From the NCBI GenBank assembly GCA_003444085.1, contig DLVL01000091.1, positions 1 to 16,920 of the forward strand: a stretch of 16,920 bases of DNA, in the 5' to 3' direction. Made by a program: the position numbers and the translations under genes. The DNA comes from Kosmotogaceae bacterium. Lineage in GTDB: Bacteria > Thermotogota > Thermotogae > Petrotogales > Kosmotogaceae. The notes under the pieces are model-generated. The model had not been told where the DNA came from. It did not search any database and worked only from the letters and a program-made list of their open reading frames with translations. Below, in pieces: positions 1 to 7,320 of the stretch (positions are counted from its first letter, which is position 1; every line of letters starts with the position of its first letter).

Positions 1-792
1 TCTACCTGTGTAAGCCATGAGTTCTGAACTTACCTGGTACGGGCTTAGAAGCTCGACCCTCTCCTTCATCTTGTCTTCTTCCCCCATTGATGCCCAGACA
101 TCCGTGTATATGGAGTCAGCATCTTTCACTGCTTCACGTGGGTTGTCAGTGATTTCTATTATCGCACCCTGTTCTCTTCCTATCTCCCTGCACTTCTCCA
201 GCAGTTCCTCGTCTGGTCTGAGGTTCTCAGGTCCGCATGCAACATAATGCAATCCCATCTTAGCTGAACCGATCATGAGAGACACAGCGACATTGTTTCT
301 TGCATCGCCCAGATAAACTAGTTTTCTTCCTCGAAGAGTGCCGAAAGCTTCTTCGATGGTTAGGAAGTCGGCAAGGATCTGGGTAGGATGGTAGGTATCT
401 GTGAGCCCGTTATAGACAGGGACACCCGACCACTCTGCGAGTGTTTCGACTGTTGATTGCTTGAATCCCCTGAATGCGATTGCATCAAACATTCTGCCCA
501 GAACTCTCGCAGTGTCTTCGAGGTCTTCCTTTACACCGAGGTGTATATCGTCTTTTGACAGAAAGACCGGATGACCGCCTTCTTCTCCAAATGCTGTCTC
601 AAAAGCTGTTCTTGTTCTTGTTGACCTCTTCTCAAATACAATTGCAAGGCTCTTGCCGGCAAATCTCTGTGTAGGTGTTCCTGCCCGCTTTTCCAATTTA
701 ACCTGCCTGGAAATATCCAGCAAGTACCTGATTTCATCATAAGAGAAATCAAGCAGAGTTAGCAAACTTCTGCCTTTCAAGTTAATTCCCAT
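1..792 (-). CDS. argF: Ornithine carbamoyltransferase, 3' end cut by window
   Basis: Transfers the carbamoyl group of carbamoyl phosphate to ornithine, giving citrulline in cytoplasmic arginine synthesis. The 264 visible residues carry the carbamoyl-phosphate loop S-T-R-T-R-T at residues 57-62 and the HPTQ motif at 135-138. The stretch around residues 78-110 (KDDIHLG, then EDTARVLGRM and FRGF) is typical of ornithine rather than aspartate carbamoyltransferases. The frame is open to position 1. The family runs to roughly 310-340 residues, so about the last 50-70, including the ornithine-binding HCLP motif, lie outside the window. The ATG at 792-790 is preceded by GGAGG at 801-805 with 8 bases between, which fixes the start. 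It diverges from argS. Catabolic use of the same enzyme (arginine deiminase pathway) cannot be excluded from the sequence alone. Confidence 0.93.
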   Translation of the reverse strand, partial: MGINLKGRSLLTLLDFSYDEIRYLLDISRQVKLEKRAGTPTQRFAGKSLAIVFEKRSTRTRTAFETAFGEEGGHPVFLSKDDIHLGVKEDLEDTARVLGRMFDAIAFRGFKQSTVETLAEWSGVPVYNGLTDTYHPTQILADFLTIEEAFGTLRGRKLVYLGDARNNVAVSLMIGSAKMGLHYVACGPENLRPDEELLEKCREIGREQGAIIEITDNPREAVKDADSIYTDVWASMGEEDKMKERVELLSPYQVSSELMAYTGR

Positions 793-828
793 AGCTCCAG
801 CCTCCTTCTTTTCCTCGTTATCTCTTAT

Positions 829-857
829 ATAATACAGACAGTGTCTTGATGTTTCAA
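829..857 (-). promoter_or_regulatory. Candidate sigma-70-type promoter for argF
   Basis: On the minus strand TTGAAA (857-852) is followed after 17 bases by TATTAT (834-829), each one mismatch from consensus. Transcription would start near 822, giving a leader of about 30 bases before the argF ATG. A small odd palindrome, AGACA-G-TGTCT (836-846), lies in the spacer and could be an operator half. I do not see a convincing ArgR box (TGAAT...ATTCA). Confidence 0.6.
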
Positions 858-891
858 TTTCCCTGTTAGTTTGTATATGCAGAGGTAATGG

Positions 892-948
892 TTATACGTC
901 TTCATTTATACGTTATGCGGTGTTATGCTGTTTTATGCTTCATTATGC
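892..948. repeat. Helically phased TTATRC repeat upstream of argS
   Basis: Six copies of TTATAC or TTATGC begin at 892, 906, 913, 923, 933 and 943. The last four are all TTATGC and spaced exactly 10 bases apart, one DNA turn, so the same face is presented repeatedly. A 10-base period cannot preserve reading frame, so this is not a peptide repeat. It sits between the argF promoter and the argS ribosome binding site. One copy also reads as an extended -10 (TG-T-TATGCT, 921-929), so it could overlap the argS promoter, but no good -35 accompanies it. Function is unknown; a regulator binding array or a decayed tandem repeat are both possible. Confidence 0.6.
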
Positions 949-982
949 GTCAGAAGCTGTGGAAAAGGTTGAGTCGTTTCCT

Positions 983-989
983 GGAGGTG
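983..989 (+). promoter_or_regulatory. Ribosome binding site deciding the argS start
   Basis: GGAGGTG lies 6 bases before the ATG at 996. The frame is open upstream to an ATG at 888, but that codon has only AGAGGT almost touching it, and the resulting 36-residue extension is unlike the normal ArgRS N-terminus. The ATG at 996 is therefore the start. Confidence 0.85.
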
Positions 990-995
990 TATTTG

Positions 996-2639
996 ATGAA
1001 GAAGTACCTGGAGACAGCAATATCGAATGCTCTGAAAACACTGGATCTATTAGATATTAAAGGATACAAAGTTGAAGTCCCGCCGGAGGGCTTCGGTGAC
1101 TATTCGACAAACGTTGCGTTCTTTGTATCGAAGAGAATGAGAATGTCACCGTTGAAAGCTGCTGAAGTTATTGGTGAAAAGTTGCTTTCTGATCCCAGGG
1201 TCGAGAGAATCTCTGTTGATGGACCGGGTTTCATAAACATCATTCTGTCACAGGAGGCTTTTTCGGAAGCGCTTTTTCAGACACTCAACAACAGGTACTA
1301 CTGGAGGATCAAAAGACCGGCAGCACAGAAAAATATACAGATTGAATTCGCTAGTGTTAATCCAACTGGCCCATTTACCGTAGGACATGGTCGTCAAGCT
1401 GTCATAGGAGATATTCTGGCAGAAGTAATGAGAGCGAGAGGTCTGCATGTTGAGAAAGAGATGTATTTGAACGATGCAGGGAGACAGATACAGCTTCTGG
1501 GGGAGTCAGTTTGGATTAGATATCAGCAGCTTCTTGGAAAGAAGGTGGAGCTGGAAGATACGCATTACCAGGGTGGATATCTCGTGGAAATGGCTGAAGA
1601 GCTGATCAAAGAAGTTGGAGAGACCTATCTTGACAGATCAGAAAAAGAAACAAGAAGATTCTTTCGTGATTACGTCCTTGATAGGATGGTTCAGACCATG
1701 AAAGCCAGCATGGACAAACTGGGTGTCTCTTTCGACAGTTTCTTCAGCGAAAGAACTCTTGTTGAATCCGGAGCAGTTGACAGGGTACTGAAAACACTGC
1801 GAGATAAGGGACTTGTTACAGATAGAGACGGAGCCGTGTGGTTCAAGGTTTCTGCGTTTGAGGATGAGTCAGACAAAGTCCTGGTACGCTCCGATGGAAC
1901 GTTCACGTATTTCATGACTGATATCGCCTACCACCTGAATAAGTTTGAACGCGGATTTGATTACGTCATTGATATTTGGGGTGCCGATCACCTCGGGCAC
2001 ATACCGAGAATGCGCGCTGCTATGAAGGCTCTGGGTATCCCCGAGTCCTTTTTCAACGTTATGGTACATCAGTATGTCAATCTGAAGAAGGGGAACGAGA
2101 TAGTCAAGATGTCCACCAGGAGAGGAGAATTCTATACACTCGATGAATTAATGGAAATAGTGGGAGTAGACGCTACCAGGTACTTCTTTGCAATGTTCGA
2201 TCCGGATACACACATGTTGTTTGATATTGATCTGGCAAGAACCAAGAGTGCAGAGAACCCGGTGTTTTATGTGCAGTATGCTCACGCACGAATCTGCAGC
2301 ATATTCAGGAATGCTGTTGAGAAAGGCATATGTCATAGTACTGCAGAAGATGTAGATTATTCATTGCTCCAAAGTGATGAGGAACGAAAGCTCATCAGAG
2401 AGATCACGTCATTTCCAGAAGTCCTTGAACGAGTTGCTGGTGACTATAAAGTGAGTAGAATAACAAACTTCCTGGAGGAACTGGCAAGTTGTTTTCACAT
2501 ATTCTATAACAAACATAAAGTCATTGATCGCAATCATATGAAGATGTCGGAAGCAAGAGTTGGACTTTGTATGGTTATCAAGAATCTTCTGGCGGACGGG
2601 CTGGCCCTCCTGGGAGTATCAGCACCAGAGTCAATGTAG
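996..2639 (+). CDS. argS: Arginyl-tRNA synthetase
   Basis: Class I aminoacyl-tRNA synthetase that charges tRNA-Arg with arginine in the cytoplasm. From the ATG at 996 it has 547 residues, normal for the family. The N-terminal tRNA-D-loop domain covers about residues 1-90. The first ATP signature is NPTGPFTVGHGR (about 122-133, the HIGH equivalent VGHG) and the second is KMSTRRG (371-377, the KMSKS equivalent). The C-terminal helical anticodon-binding (DALR) domain begins around NPVFYVQYAHAR near residue 427. It is divergent from argF, so an arginine-responsive regulator could see both, although the sequence does not prove this. A 107-base gap separates it from the next cluster, and I see no clear terminator in it. 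Confidence 0.96.
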   Translation: MKKYLETAISNALKTLDLLDIKGYKVEVPPEGFGDYSTNVAFFVSKRMRMSPLKAAEVIGEKLLSDPRVERISVDGPGFINIILSQEAFSEALFQTLNNRYYWRIKRPAAQKNIQIEFASVNPTGPFTVGHGRQAVIGDILAEVMRARGLHVEKEMYLNDAGRQIQLLGESVWIRYQQLLGKKVELEDTHYQGGYLVEMAEELIKEVGETYLDRSEKETRRFFRDYVLDRMVQTMKASMDKLGVSFDSFFSERTLVESGAVDRVLKTLRDKGLVTDRDGAVWFKVSAFEDESDKVLVRSDGTFTYFMTDIAYHLNKFERGFDYVIDIWGADHLGHIPRMRAAMKALGIPESFFNVMVHQYVNLKKGNEIVKMSTRRGEFYTLDELMEIVGVDATRYFFAMFDPDTHMLFDIDLARTKSAENPVFYVQYAHARICSIFRNAVEKGICHSTAEDVDYSLLQSDEERKLIREITSFPEVLERVAGDYKVSRITNFLEELASCFHIFYNKHKVIDRNHMKMSEARVGLCMVIKNLLADGLALLGVSAPESM

Positions 2640-2643
2640 ATAG

Positions 2644-2672
2644 TTGACAAATACAATACGCAGTGCGATTAC
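2644..2672 (+). promoter_or_regulatory. Candidate promoter for the exonuclease-PhoH-HAD cluster
   Basis: A perfect TTGACA (2644-2649), a 17-base spacer and GATTAC (2667-2672) with a TGn extension just before it (TG at 2664-2665). The -10 itself matches only three of six bases, but the extension can compensate. It lies just after the argS stop codon, and a leader of about 65-70 bases would precede the exonuclease start. Confidence 0.4.
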
Positions 2673-2746
2673 CCCGGCGAGTATCAAGAGTTCCTCTCCA
2701 GTAACGATATACGGAGCATGCTACAATCTTGGTGGGAGGAAGAACG

Positions 2747-3304
2747 ATGAGAACGGTCTACGTGGTCATTGACACTGAGACTACAGGCTCTGAACCGATG
2801 AAAGGTGATAGGATAATCGAGATTGGAGCCGTTCCGATATACAAGGGAAAGGTTATGTCAGATCTTGCATTTCATGCCCTTGTGAACCCTGAGGTCATTA
2901 TCCCAGGTCACATAACCGGTGTGCACGGGCTCAAGAATGACGATCTTGTGCAGGCCCCAACTATGATAGAGGTATTTCCGCGCTTCAAGGACTATCTTGG
3001 GTCTTCGCTGGTGGTAGGTCACAATATAGTCGCTGATATGACCTTTCTTGACATGGCATCGAAGGAAACAGGAATAGCACCACTGACAAACCGATATCTT
3101 GACACACTCGAACTGGCAAAGGAAGCTTTGAGAAACGGGCCATTCAAACTGACGGATCTGGCACAAAGACTGGGAGTATTAGAAAGACCTACACACAGAG
3201 CCCTTGATGATGCCTTCGTTACCGCAAGAGTTTTTCTTGAGCTTGCTAGACTGATGGGCGGTCTTTCCAGGCTCAGGAGATACGTTAAGAACTGGAGGGG
3301 TTAG
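2747..3304 (+). CDS. DEDDh 3'-5' exonuclease, DNA polymerase III epsilon-like
   Basis: Predicted 185-residue stand-alone exonuclease of the RNase T/DnaQ fold, removing nucleotides from 3' ends with two metal ions. All three motifs are present: Exo I DTETTG near the N-terminus (about residues 9-14), Exo II VGHNIVADMTFLD in the middle, and Exo III THRALDDAFVTAR near the end, with the His-x4-Asp of the DEDDh type. There is no polymerase, helicase or GIY-YIG domain, so it is a bare exonuclease. The ATG at 2747 follows GGGAGGA (2733-2739); a TTG at 2729 in frame lies upstream of that site and is rejected. The stop codon directly abuts the phoH start. The substrate (DNA proofreading, repair or RNA trimming) is not decided by the sequence; its PhoH partner makes RNA possible. 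Confidence 0.88.
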   Translation: MRTVYVVIDTETTGSEPMKGDRIIEIGAVPIYKGKVMSDLAFHALVNPEVIIPGHITGVHGLKNDDLVQAPTMIEVFPRFKDYLGSSLVVGHNIVADMTFLDMASKETGIAPLTNRYLDTLELAKEALRNGPFKLTDLAQRLGVLERPTHRALDDAFVTARVFLELARLMGGLSRLRRYVKNWRG

Positions 3305-4591
3305 ATGATAAAGAACTTTGTATTGGACACAAATGTACTTGTCCACGATCCTTCTTGTATAGAGAAGTTCGAGGACAACAACGTGATCATTCCTTTTCCG
3401 GTGCTCGAAGAAATCGACAAGCTGAAATCTAAAGACTCGTCAGTTGGTCGGAGCGCCCGTGAGGTGAATCGGACACTGGATAGCTTTCGCGAAAGAGGCA
3501 AGCTCACTGACGGCGTTTCACTGAAATCAGGTGGAAAACTCAGGGTCGTCGTCTTCAAGGAATTCAGTATTTCGCAGGCGGGACACCTTACAAGAAAGGC
3601 AAAAGATAATGACATACTGATGTATACAATCGAGCTTCGAAAGAGAGAAAAAGAACCCGTATATCTTGTTACCAAGGATATTAACCTCAGGATAAAAGCC
3701 GATGTTCTCGGGATTCCTTCACAAGACTATCTGGCTGACAAGGTCAGCCTTGAGGAAAGATTCTCCGGAATTATGGAACTGAAAGATGATGTGTTGAGAG
3801 AGAAGTTCCAGAAGGATGGATCAATTAATGAAGATGATGTTGACGAGGAACTGACAAGCAATGAATTCGTCCTTTTTGGGGAAGACGTATGGGGTCGTGT
3901 AACCCCGAACGGGAAACGGATCGAAAGTATCTCAGTTTCAATGAAGACATCATGCTGGGGGATCTCACCCAGGAATCGTGAACAGATGCTCGCTATGGAT
4001 TTGCTGCTTAACGATGAAGTGAAATTCGTTGCCCTTCCCGGTAGTGCTGGAACTGGAAAGACACTTCTTTCTCTGGCATGTGGTCTCAGAAAGGTTTCAG
4101 AAGAAAACAAGTATGAAAGGCTTCTGGTAACTCGTCCTCTAATTACCATGGGAAAAGACGTTGGGTACCTTCCCGGTTCACTTGAAGAGAAAGCTCGTCC
4201 CTGGATGCAGCCAATCAGGGACAACTTGATGCTTCTCTTTTCTAACAGGCACATGGATCTTGATAGTTTCCTCAAGAAAGGTGATAAGCTCCAGATGGAT
4301 GTTTTGAGCTACATCAGGGGAAGAACCATACCAAATCAGTTCATTATCATCGACGAATCCCAAAATCTTACTCCTCATGAAGTTAAGACCATATTGACAA
4401 GGGTTGGCGACAACACCAAGATAGTGCTCACTGGAGATCCGTACCAGATTGACAATTTCTACCTTGATACGAACAGCTGTGGGCTGGTGTACGCCACATC
4501 AAAGTTTATTGGTAACCGTCTGGCAGGACACGTGACTCTGGTTCGTGGTGAACGATCCGAACTTGCCAGTGCTGCAGCAGATCTATTATGA
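3305..4591 (+). CDS. PIN-PhoH family ATPase (YlaK type)
   Basis: A 428-residue two-domain protein. Residues 1-145 form a PIN nuclease domain: VLDTNVLVHDP (metal-binding Asp8), an acidic position in PVLEEID near 35, Asp101/103 and the VTKDINLRIKA stretch at about 122-132. A variable acidic linker (about 165-200) follows. The PhoH ATPase spans about 215-428, with Walker A GSAGTGKT at 246-253, the diagnostic VTRPLITMGKDVGYLPG at 275-291, Walker B FIIIDESQN at 346-354 and GDPYQID at 378-383. PIN-PhoH proteins of mycobacteria have been described as RNA helicase/ribonucleases; whether that holds here is inference. The ATG abuts the exonuclease stop codon, with GGAGGGG at 3295-3301 as its binding site. 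The end overlaps the next gene by four bases (ATGA). Confidence 0.92.
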   Translation: MIKNFVLDTNVLVHDPSCIEKFEDNNVIIPFPVLEEIDKLKSKDSSVGRSAREVNRTLDSFRERGKLTDGVSLKSGGKLRVVVFKEFSISQAGHLTRKAKDNDILMYTIELRKREKEPVYLVTKDINLRIKADVLGIPSQDYLADKVSLEERFSGIMELKDDVLREKFQKDGSINEDDVDEELTSNEFVLFGEDVWGRVTPNGKRIESISVSMKTSCWGISPRNREQMLAMDLLLNDEVKFVALPGSAGTGKTLLSLACGLRKVSEENKYERLLVTRPLITMGKDVGYLPGSLEEKARPWMQPIRDNLMLLFSNRHMDLDSFLKKGDKLQMDVLSYIRGRTIPNQFIIIDESQNLTPHEVKTILTRVGDNTKIVLTGDPYQIDNFYLDTNSCGLVYATSKFIGNRLAGHVTLVRGERSELASAAADLL

Positions 4592-4842
4592 TTCGAGAAG
4601 GCTTTCCCTATCCTGAGTATGATCTCTTCTTGCGGATTTCAAGGGAAGACATTCATGTGCTGTGCTACATCGTTGAAGGGGAAGACAACCTGATGAATAT
4701 TCGGCATACAACTGAGAATGGTCTTCTCAAAGTAATCGTAACCGGGCTTCAACTTGATGATTCTCTTGCATTTCTCGAAAGTATCAGGAGTATCCTGAAT
4801 ATGGAAGTGGTGGAAGTTCGTGAAAATCCTGGACATACTTAG
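4588..4842 (+). CDS. Small DUF4911-like protein
   Basis: An 84-residue protein with no membrane segment. The pattern is a beta strand (YDLFLRISREDIHVLCYIVEG), then a strand-like ENGLLKVIVTG, a helix (LDDSLAFLESIRSIL) and a final strand (MEVVEVRE). This resembles a small ferredoxin-like alpha/beta fold and, from memory, the DUF4911 family of Thermotogae and Firmicutes. Its function is unknown. The ATG overlaps the PhoH stop codon (ATGA) and lacks a good ribosome binding site of its own, implying translational coupling. Its last 23 bases overlap the next gene in another frame, also suggesting coupled expression. Confidence 0.72.
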   Translation: MIREGFPYPEYDLFLRISREDIHVLCYIVEGEDNLMNIRHTTENGLLKVIVTGLQLDDSLAFLESIRSILNMEVVEVRENPGHT

Positions 4843-5866
4843 TCTCCCCCTCCCGAAGAAGACAGCGAAAAGTGTGCGCGAAGTTGATTATGAAAGAATA
4901 ATTGACAAGGGTTATGATACAGTCCTATTTGATTACGATAATACTATTGCAAGCTGGCGATCTCCTTTCGATATGAGGAATCGTCCTGTTATTGAAATGC
5001 TGTTGACCAGAGGCATAAAGGTGGCGGTTGTTACTAACGCCCCGGTCAAAAGAGTCAGACATCTCTACGAAATCTTTGGAGATGATGTCTCTGTTTATCA
5101 CTCGATGCGAAAACCCGGTACAAAGCAATTACGTCGTGTCCTTAGTGAAATGCGCTCAGTTCCAGAGAAGACAGCGATCGTTGGAGATCTCTTTCTAACA
5201 GATGTTATAGCCGGCAACAGGATGGGAATGTATACAATAATGGTCAGACCATCTTTCGAGAAGGAGGTTGCCCTGTACAAGCGTCTTGCTGGCTGGGCAA
5301 TCATAGCTCTTTATATGGTGTTCTTCTACACAATCGGTTGGTTTTTCAGACTTATCGATCTTGCCACACCTCATGTTTTCGTAGAAAGTGTGGAGCAGGT
5401 CGATTTCTCTAAACTCAAATTGGCAGGGTACGAGCTTGTGATATTTGATTTTGACAATACTCTTGAACCCTGGAGGTCTCATCAACTATCACTGAGAACT
5501 CTCAGTGTGCTGAAGCAAGCGAGGGACTCTGGATTGAAGATAGCTTTAGTTTCAAACGGTAAGAATGATCGTCTTGATTCAATTCGGGAAAGCATAGGCA
5601 GTGTGCCGGTAATTGGGAGAGCGTTCAAACCATCTCCGAGACGTTCCAGAAGATTTGTTAAAGAAACTGGTGTGGCGAACCATAGGGTTGTTGTCATTGG
5701 AGACCAGCTTTTCACAGATGTTCTTATGGGGAACCTTATAGGTGCATACACAATTAAGACTGTACCAATCTCCGAGGAAGAATTCTTCTGGACCAGGATG
5801 ATTCGGAAAGTTGAAAGGCTTACTATCGCATTATTGAAGTCAAAGGGAGAGGTGGAACGCGTCTAG
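4820..5866 (+). CDS. Tandem two-domain HAD phosphatase (YqeG-like) with central membrane segment
   Basis: A 348-residue protein holding two complete HAD-superfamily domains. In domain 1, motif I is DYDNT (Asp38, Asp40), motif II is VTN (Thr72), the motif III lysine is Lys98, and motif IV is GD-x4-D (Asp123, Asp128). In domain 2 the same order recurs: DFDNT (Asp210, Asp212), Ser245, Lys270, Asp295 and Asp300. Both end in similar GDxxxTDVxxGN-x4-YTI strings, the mark of HAD-IIIA/YqeG proteins, which are usually single-domain and about 170-190 residues. A hydrophobic stretch at about 158-178 (GWAIIALYMVFFYTIGWFF) lies between the domains and could be a membrane anchor or hairpin. The start is GTG at 4820 with AAGTGGTGGA upstream; it overlaps the preceding gene by 23 bases. 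Phosphatase activity is expected from the family, but the substrate is unknown. Confidence 0.88.
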   Translation: MKILDILSLPLPKKTAKSVREVDYERIIDKGYDTVLFDYDNTIASWRSPFDMRNRPVIEMLLTRGIKVAVVTNAPVKRVRHLYEIFGDDVSVYHSMRKPGTKQLRRVLSEMRSVPEKTAIVGDLFLTDVIAGNRMGMYTIMVRPSFEKEVALYKRLAGWAIIALYMVFFYTIGWFFRLIDLATPHVFVESVEQVDFSKLKLAGYELVIFDFDNTLEPWRSHQLSLRTLSVLKQARDSGLKIALVSNGKNDRLDSIRESIGSVPVIGRAFKPSPRRSRRFVKETGVANHRVVVIGDQLFTDVLMGNLIGAYTIKTVPISEEEFFWTRMIRKVERLTIALLKSKGEVERV

Positions 5867-5922
5867 CGAATAGCTGCGGTACGTCATGTACATAATCACC
5901 GAAGACAATTAGGAGGTAGAAC

Positions 5923-6516
5923 ATGAAACTCAAAGAACTGGCAGTTCCGGTCGGGATTTCAAACAGGCATGTGCATCTATCTGAGGAAGATATCAGGAAG
6001 TTGTTTGGAGAGGACGCCGAGTTGACGCCCGTGAAGGATCTTGGACAACCCGGCCAATACGCTGCAGCTGAAAAGGTTATACTGGCAGGACCAAAAGGGT
6101 GTATTGAGGGTGTCAGAGTGCTAGGCCCAGCGAGGAAGGCAACACAGGTAGAATTGTCAAGATCAGACTGCTTCAGACTCGGTGTTCAACCACCGGTTAG
6201 AGACTCCGGTGATCATGAAGACTCCGCTTCCCTCACAATAATCGGCCCCAAGGGAACTGTGAGTCTGGAAAGAGGTGTTATCCTTGCAAAACGCCACATT
6301 CATATGCGACCTGAAGAAGCAGCAACTCTGGAACTCAAGGACAAAGATATAGTTGCTGTTTACTGTGAAGGGGACGGCACTCGACGGACAGTTTTCAAGG
6401 ATGTGCTTGTGAGGGTGAATGACCAGTATGCACTGGAATTTCATGTAGATCTGGATGAAGGGAATGCCGCGATGCTTAGCAACGGCGATGTTGTGAAGAT
6501 AGTGGAGGAGCTTTAA
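5923..6516 (+). CDS. pduL: Phosphate propanoyl/acetyltransferase, PduL type
   Basis: Interconverts acyl-CoA plus phosphate with acyl phosphate plus CoA. With acetate kinase, PduL enzymes can serve as the phosphotransacetylase for ATP-yielding acetate formation. The 197-residue protein shows the two-barrel PduL layout with zinc-ligand histidines in SNRHVHLS (His16, His18), KRHIHM (His125, His127) and EFHVDLDEGNAA (His174). The N-terminus begins directly with the catalytic core (MKLKELAVPVGISNRH), with no amphipathic encapsulation peptide, and no microcompartment shell gene is nearby. This points to a free cytoplasmic metabolic enzyme rather than propanediol utilisation. The ATG follows AGGAGGT at 5911-5917. 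A 56-base gap after the HAD gene has no promoter I can defend. The stop codon overlaps the DUF72 start by one base. Confidence 0.92.
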   Translation: MKLKELAVPVGISNRHVHLSEEDIRKLFGEDAELTPVKDLGQPGQYAAAEKVILAGPKGCIEGVRVLGPARKATQVELSRSDCFRLGVQPPVRDSGDHEDSASLTIIGPKGTVSLERGVILAKRHIHMRPEEAATLELKDKDIVAVYCEGDGTRRTVFKDVLVRVNDQYALEFHVDLDEGNAAMLSNGDVVKIVEEL

Positions 6517-7316
6517 TGGTATTTGTGGGTACAAGCGGTTACCAGTTTGATGACTGGATAGGGACTGCTTATCCCGATGCGATCCCCAGATCAAAGATGA
6601 TCAGGTATTATTCTTCCGTTTGGCAGTTCAATGCAGTCGAGTTGAATTTCACTTATTACAGAATGCCAACACAGAAGACAATCATTGGAATGCTGAACAA
6701 AGTAGCTACAGATCCTGTGGTTTTCAGTGTAAAGGCCTATGGGGATGTGACCCACAAACACTGGCGAATGAATAATATGGAGGGATTGAAGACCGACAGC
6801 GACGAATTCATCAACGCCGTGAGTCCAATGAAAGACGCATCGAGACTTGCAGCAGTTCTCTTTCAGTTTCCTTCTTCTTTCAGACCTTCAGAGGACAGCA
6901 ACAGGTATTTGGAGAAACTGGCTGGATTATACGCTTCTGCTGATGTTCCTCTAGCAATAGAGTTCAGGCACAGAGATTGGAATTGTGAAGAGACGCATGA
7001 ATTACTCAGTTCGATGGATATGGTTCCGGTAGTAGTTGACGAACCTCAAATTGGTTTGCTTTTTCCATATGTTACTGCTTCGTCTCGACGATATGCCTAT
7101 TTTCGTTTTCACGGAAGGAACAGGAACTGGTTTAACTCTGAAGGCGGCGAGAGGTATAACTACGATTACTCCAGAGACGAGCTGAGAGAGTTTGCTGCAG
7201 ATGTGCTAGAATTTTCTGAAAGAGGGCTGCAAGTATACGTTTTCTTCAACAATTGTTATATGGGTCGTGCAGTACACAACGCACTTAGTTTTAGACAGAT
7301 GCTTGGAGGAGAGTAA
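6516..7316 (+). CDS. DUF72 family protein (YecE-like)
   Basis: A 266-residue member of the DUF72 (COG1801) family, whose biochemical role is unestablished and whose fold is a TIM-like barrel. Family hallmarks are visible: FVGTSGYQFDDWIGTAYP at the N-terminus, AVELNFTYYRMP, FSVKAYGDVTH, LFQFPSSF, AIEFRHRDW, YFRFHGRNRNW and the C-terminal YVFFNNCYMGRAVHNA. No signal peptide or membrane segment is seen. The ATG sits in TAATG, overlapping the pduL stop by one base, with GGAGGAG at 6504-6510 inside the pduL end. It is followed four bases after its stop by a small gene, so the three appear to form one operon. Confidence 0.92.
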   Translation: MVFVGTSGYQFDDWIGTAYPDAIPRSKMIRYYSSVWQFNAVELNFTYYRMPTQKTIIGMLNKVATDPVVFSVKAYGDVTHKHWRMNNMEGLKTDSDEFINAVSPMKDASRLAAVLFQFPSSFRPSEDSNRYLEKLAGLYASADVPLAIEFRHRDWNCEETHELLSSMDMVPVVVDEPQIGLLFPYVTASSRRYAYFRFHGRNRNWFNSEGGERYNYDYSRDELREFAADVLEFSERGLQVYVFFNNCYMGRAVHNALSFRQMLGGE

Positions 7317-7320
7317 GAAG

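Noticed and set aside
801..886. Classical ArgR box near argF/argS
   Set aside because: No TGAAT...ATTCA-type palindrome could be found in the intergenic region.
888..995. In-frame 36-residue N-terminal extension of argS from ATG 888
   Set aside because: The codon has no properly spaced ribosome binding site, the region is occupied by the phased repeat, and the ATG at 996 has GGAGGTG six bases upstream and gives a normal-length enzyme.
2729..2746. TTG at 2729 as start of the exonuclease
   Set aside because: It lies before GGGAGGA, which serves the ATG at 2747.
7267..7320. Earlier ATG for the 112-residue protein
   Set aside because: It lies deep in the DUF72 gene with no binding site; the ATG at 7321 is well placed.
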